This document shows, one piece after another, positions 40,501 to 46,500 of a stretch of DNA of 64,000 nt. Below the pieces are notes generated by a model that saw only the letters and a list, made by a program, of their open reading frames with translations, made no database searches and was not told where the DNA came from. Within the stretch, counting starts at the first letter, position 1; every line of letters starts with the position of its first letter. A program made the translations under genes and the position numbers. This DNA is from Rhynochetos jubatus (taxonomy: Eukaryota > Chordata > Aves > Eurypygiformes > Rhynochetidae): contig CM050652.1 of assembly GCA_027574665.1 (NCBI GenBank), positions 38,689,631 to 38,753,630 of the forward strand. The letters run 5' to 3'.

Positions 40501-43500
40501 TGGTCTTCCTCTTTCTGACGCCTGTCTAGTTCCTTCTGCTGCTGCATCTTCTTTGATGTCTTTGTCTGTTGTTTCCTCAAAGCTTGCTTGGCTTTAAATA
40601 AAAAGATAGATGATTAACGCCACCTTACCTAAACGGTTCCCCCTAATCCTAGATTCAAGAGCTCTAAGTAGATATATGGGATTTTAGAAGGATTAAAGGT
40701 TCATTGCCCATGCCCATAGCATACTATGTTTTGTTTCAGAGGTCATGCCATTGGTAGCCATTTCAGTAACATTAAACTTCTTACCTGTAGCACTAGTTTT
40801 TTTTGTTGAATGTGCTTTCGTACTGGCTTTGACTTTCTGTGTTACGCTTTTCGTTTTTGTTAATTTTTCCTTGCTTTCCTTCATCACCTGTTGTTCTTTT
40901 TGCTGCCATTTTTTACTGGCAGACTGAAGTGCAAGAAGCCTAAGTTGTAATTCAGACATCTCCTCCTCCTCATCAATCAGCTTCTTGAGAAGAAAAGAGA
41001 AGGATAAAAGAGTCAAGAAACATCATTTAATAACTACATATTTTCCAAAAATGTATTTTCAGGTCTGTCCCAAAAGTTTTACCAGGAAAAAGCTTTAAAA
41101 ATCTTACTGTACTGGTAACTGTCATTCCTTAAGAATGGACTGTTTCTACTAAAACATTTCTGGACTGGAATTTGGAAAAAACCATCAGTGTATCATAATG
41201 CAATTATGCCTCAGCTACGGAGAAATACTTTCTTACCTTTTCAGATGTAACATCTGAACTGCTAAGCTTCCGCACTGATGATTGTTCTTTGTCTTCTGCA
41301 CCTTCCAAAAGAAAAATACCCTGAGTGAGCCGTTTCTCATGAGACAGAGCTACATTAAAAGGCTGTGCAGAATTTAATCCATACATATTTTACCAGCACC
41401 ATTGGTACATAGTTTAGAAGAGTACAGCAGTTGTATGTATAAGAGCACATTAACACACATTATATGAAACTGATGAAATCCACACCATCACGATGTCACA
41501 AGCCTAAGGCAAAATTTATCATTTCTTAATAGTTCTCTGCCTTAAGGTTGACACACACTTCCCCCAAGAAGCAGAGAAACACGGATTTGGAGACAAGACG
41601 AAAAGATGACTTCTTGCCACCTGTTTTATGCTACCATCTCATACCAGCTGCTGTCCTGAGCATCTCAGATTCCACTGACAGCTATTTTGAGTAACTGGAC
41701 AGTCTTCTGCAGAATTAAAGATAAAGGCCCAAAGCTGCAGTAAGAACACACTTGCTTCATTTCATGCCAAAGGAAAACAGAAAAGAGTTACCCGATGGAA
41801 ATGAATAATAAATAATAATGATTTCCTGCTAAACATTAAGATGTTGACATATTAATCTGTTTGACCAAAAGCCATATATCCATTGGATTATTACATAGTA
41901 TATATACACATTAACATATAACATGTTCTGTATAAAACATACTGCTATATAATGACCATAGCTAATATTAATATAATTGATAACCAAATTCTATCATTTA
42001 TATAACCACATATATATATGCTTATGTGCATCAGAGGAAGGAAATAAATATTTAGGAAGAAGCTTGGAGATCTTTTCCTATATTAACCTTTCTTCAAAGA
42101 GATTCCTTCTCACAATTCAAACTGGCAGAAAATAAGTTTGCACTCCCTACAGCTGTTATTCTTTCCAACATTTTACAAAAAGTCACATTCAAAAAGGCGC
42201 TGTTTAAAATATACCAAGACCTTATACCTAAAGAAAAAATGGTATGTAGCAAATGTTGAATGTTTTCCTGCTTGCACATGCATGCATTTTTTTAAAATGC
42301 ATGCATACAAGAGGAATAGATATTAATACCCACACATTCTAAAAGAAAATTCAAAAGTTATTACACTAAGCAAAGATCCTAACTATTCAGTCCACAGGAT
42401 GGAAGTAGGGAGACAGCAATGGTACAGTTGCATCTGCTATGCAGACAGACACAGGCAGGGACATGATACACAAACTAAAACGCTCTTTAAAACCAGAAGG
42501 GGACAACACAGGCAGAACAGACTAATGGACAACACAGGAAGGAAAGCAGGGAATACTGTAAAGCCTGTCAGAGCAGCTGAACCACAGAGTTAGTTCTAGA
42601 AAAAGGCACAAACTTCCTTAAGTTTTAAGACAAGTTCTTCAACCTGAACAGGTCTGGAGAAATATCCAGTATTATGGATAAATATAATAAAATAAAATAA
42701 AATAAATATAAATAAATAATAAAAATAAATATAATAGGAAAACCAAATTTTGCTAGTTTCCTAACATATGCATAATCAAGTAGTATAGATTCAATTGATG
42801 CACATGAATCTGAAGTGAGCTGGGTTTTCTACTCTGGAAGCCTGTATTACATTATCATAAATGGTCACTCTAATCTGTCTGTTTTCAGATCACTCCTATG
42901 TCATACATTTGGCTGATGTTCAAAATTTAAGATGTTCTTAATGTGCATGCTACAGCATCTATTTTCACTATCACATGAACTGTATTTTCAGCTTCAGTGC
43001 TTCAAAGTTTTGAAGCTGCGATATTTTGAGACTATTTTGCTTTTTATGGCAAATGTAATCCTGCCTTGCTACGTTCTCTTCCTGCAGGCTACTAAATTTT
43101 CTTTTATGATCAAGATCTGCTGTTCTTCGTCATGTGTCCTCAAACACCACCAAGAACCTGTTCTGTTGTTTTTTTTAACTACTGGGAAAGAAACCAGAGG
43201 AATAAGCTACCTAGAACTAGGTGGTTTGACAAACAATTATCTGTTTTCTCTTTCAGATTCTTTATAGGCTTTTCTTCTAAAGTCTCTTTCTGATGTTACA
43301 CATAAATCATTCTGACTTCCAGTGTTGCAGTCCTACCTTTCTTCATATTCCTCCTAATTACTCACCTGTGTTATTAACCCAACCATTTACTACTTTGTCT
43401 CTTCCCACTCAAATTGACAGTTTATGCATGTTGACCAATTAGCTAACATAAGATGACAAGTGATATCCACAAGCACACCCTCAACCACAGCAAACAGTTA

Positions 43501-46500
43501 TTAGAACTAGAGGAAGCCTCAGAATATGAAGTTGAAGCCAGCTGCCTTATTTTGCTGCAGACTTCAAAAAGTAAACTTGAGGACCTTTACTACAGGTCAG
43601 GTGGACACAATAACTTGCTTCTCACTAACTCGTTCATGCATCTGAGCAATTATCCTCTTTGGCCTGCAGTCCAGAACTACCTGGACAAAATACTTATTCT
43701 ACACTTCTACATGTCCTCTACAAATCCTCTATTTCTGGCCCATGATTTCTTCATTATTCATGAATGTCAATTCTGACCAAAATTGTTCTGGTGAAAATGT
43801 CATCCAGGCTTGTTACACTGAAGAAAACACGTAACAAAAATGAAATGCAGAGCAAGATGTCTCAATGCTATTTTTTCAGCTAAAAAAAAAAAAAAACAAA
43901 ACCCAACATTTTGCTTCTGCAAAAAAAAGAATAAGGGAAAACCAGAAGTGAAAGCCAAAGATTTCTGCTGTGAACAGCAATTAAAACCTTGAAGTCTTGT
44001 CCTTGTGCTTTCTGCTAAACTATCAGTAAGTCTAAGAAAACACAGTAGTGAAAAAAAAAACCACCAAACTAAAAGCATGCTTCCAAACATTAAGTACATT
44101 AAAGCTGTAACTTAAAATGCTTAATATTTTGATTAAAAATAGTATTTTAATTAAAATTTCCCCCAACACCTAATAAATATACTAGATAATGGCAAGCATA
44201 AAGAACTTCATGAGCTATAACAACTTTACAAGTATTTACCTTGCCCAGATTCTGTGACTTCAGTTTTTTGTGATGACTGTTTTGTTCCTTCTTTGCCTTT
44301 TTTTAATCTGCTCCTCTCAGCTGGAGTAGGCAGTTTTTGTCTGAGAGGTTTCAGTTCAAATGCCTGAAAGGCTATAACCGGACTTTTCTCCTCAGGAGAT
44401 ACTTCTTTTATAGCATCTGTTGTAATACTGTCATTTTCTACAGTTACTTGGTCCTCAGTGTCCACCGTTTTATCATCTTGTTGTTCATTTTCTTCCTTGT
44501 TGCTCAAGGCCAGTCTTTCATCTTTATTAATGTATTCAAGCTCTAATTGTATCTGCTTATACTTCAAGAGCAGATCCTCAAAACTTTCTTCCACAGAGTT
44601 TTCAGTTTTAGAAGAGTAGTTCTGCTTTCTAGATGGGGACCTTCCAAAAGTTTTGGCTGAATTACTGGTCAAGAAAACTAAGACAAGAACATGTATAACC
44701 TTAAAACAGCGGCAATATTACCACTGAAGATTAAATTATGACAAATAGTACTTAAAATACATGAGAATGATCTTAAATTTACAGCAAGACTAGCTTGAAA
44801 AATATCCCATATAAATACAAGCAACATGCAAAAGACTTATCCATTATCATGTATTGACAGCTTAAATAAACATTTTCTCAAACCAACAATTTAAAATATC
44901 CTACTCATGACAAGAATTCCATGAATTGCTAAGTCTTGTCTCTTGCTTACATCATCCTCCCAGAAACAACAGCTGTAAAGCTGAGAAGGTTCCCTATCAC
45001 AAAGATGAAGTCAGACTTCCAGAGTTTAACTCGAGTATTGACTCCCCATCTGATATTCTCAAAAAGACAGCTTAAATTCATTCTTGTTTTCTTCGTCCAT
45101 AAAATGCTAAGTCTAGCCGCAGCACAACAGCACAGTGTCATTAACTGTAGCTCAACAAATGAGGTAAGGCACAGAATAATTAAGAACTACAGAGAGTTAA
45201 AAAAAAAAGGTGGCCAAAGACTTGCAATCAAATCATTCAAAAAATGCTGGAAGAGGATTGGGAATTACTAATTACTCAGAAAAGGTTGTCTATGCATGCC
45301 CCAGGGACAAATTTTCTTGACAACATGTTGTTCAAGGCAGGCAATGGAAATACTCTTCGGCAACTAAATCCAGAATAAAAGTTCTCATTACTGGAGGTTC
45401 ACTTCTTTTTACCTTAACTTCACACTCAGAGTTAAACTACCCTGTAAAATAATCACGCTTGAGGGGAGATCTTTTAGGATACCAAATCAGGTTTGACTCA
45501 CTCGACTCTCAGCATCGACCCTGCTGTGATAACAGCTGACTCACACAAAGATAATGTGAAATGCTTTCTCATCAACATCATGTCTTAATAAATGGAGTAA
45601 AACTAAAAGCTACAGTAGGCATCCTCTGCATGCTGGCATACTGAATCCAGAGGAAGACAGCTTTATAGCTGTCTTCTGCTCATAACATGCAACAACTTGA
45701 ATGTCTTGCTGAGTTAACTGCTAACATATATGAAAAATCTTGCTATGTATTCTACAAAATCAACTTCCATAATATCAGGAAGTGTTTTGCTATACAATGC
45801 TTTCTTTAGGATTCAGCACAAAAAGCAGAAACTAGTAAAGATAAACTACACAAAATCCAGAAGGAAATCAATCAATCTATAGTTATGTTGAAAATACGAA
45901 GAGCTGTGTGCAGTACAATGCCAAATTATAACAGGCATATTTGCCAAATTCGCTTCCAACACATCTCTGCTTCCAAAAAGACAGCTATATTAGTGATTCT
46001 GTGACTCACAGGAAAACTTGAAGCTAATTAAGTGATTTAATATCACAGATAAAAATAAGTCTAACTATTATTTGATACTGAAGTACAATAGCTTTTGGAG
46101 TCATCTAGGGTTGGGTAACAAGACAAAGCTTTGAGAAGCTTTTTGTGCTCAGGATAAGAAAATTGCTAGAGCTCCCACAATCACAACTTGTGTGTTTCGC
46201 GTATGTAAAAACTGATTTCATATGTGGTTCGACACACAGAATACACGGCTACTTGGAGTGTTATGGAAGGCAGACACATATACACTGAAACAATGATTCT
46301 TCAATCTCAAGAGATACTTCACCCTACAACCAAAACAGGGAGCAACTGAAGAAACTGGGGTGTTAGAAGTGAAGAAAAACATAAACTAGGAATATTTCAG
46401 AATTCAACAGAAACATTTTGGTCCCTTATTTCAGACTCAAAATTCCACAGTTCTCTATGCAAGATTTTCTGCATGACTATCCATCAGCTTCATGTTAAAG

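Larger units (their letters stand above)
41296..44239 (-). other. ZFC3H1: ZFC3H1 intron 2
   Basis: About 2.9 kb, AT-rich. Contains a perfect 13-bp inverted repeat (42278-42306) and an AATAA-type microsatellite (42678-42736). No coding or transposon similarity is recognised. Confidence 0.85.

Noticed and set aside
44641..44672. Alternative exon 2 acceptor CAG 8 nt upstream
   Set aside because: It gives the wrong phase with exon 1; the downstream TTCAG/CC acceptor restores the conserved KTFGRSPSRK frame.
45495..45580. Possible C/D-box snoRNA on the minus strand in intron 1 (TTGATGA ... CTGA)
   Set aside because: The C box lacks the required purine at position one and there is no convincing terminal stem or known guide sequence.
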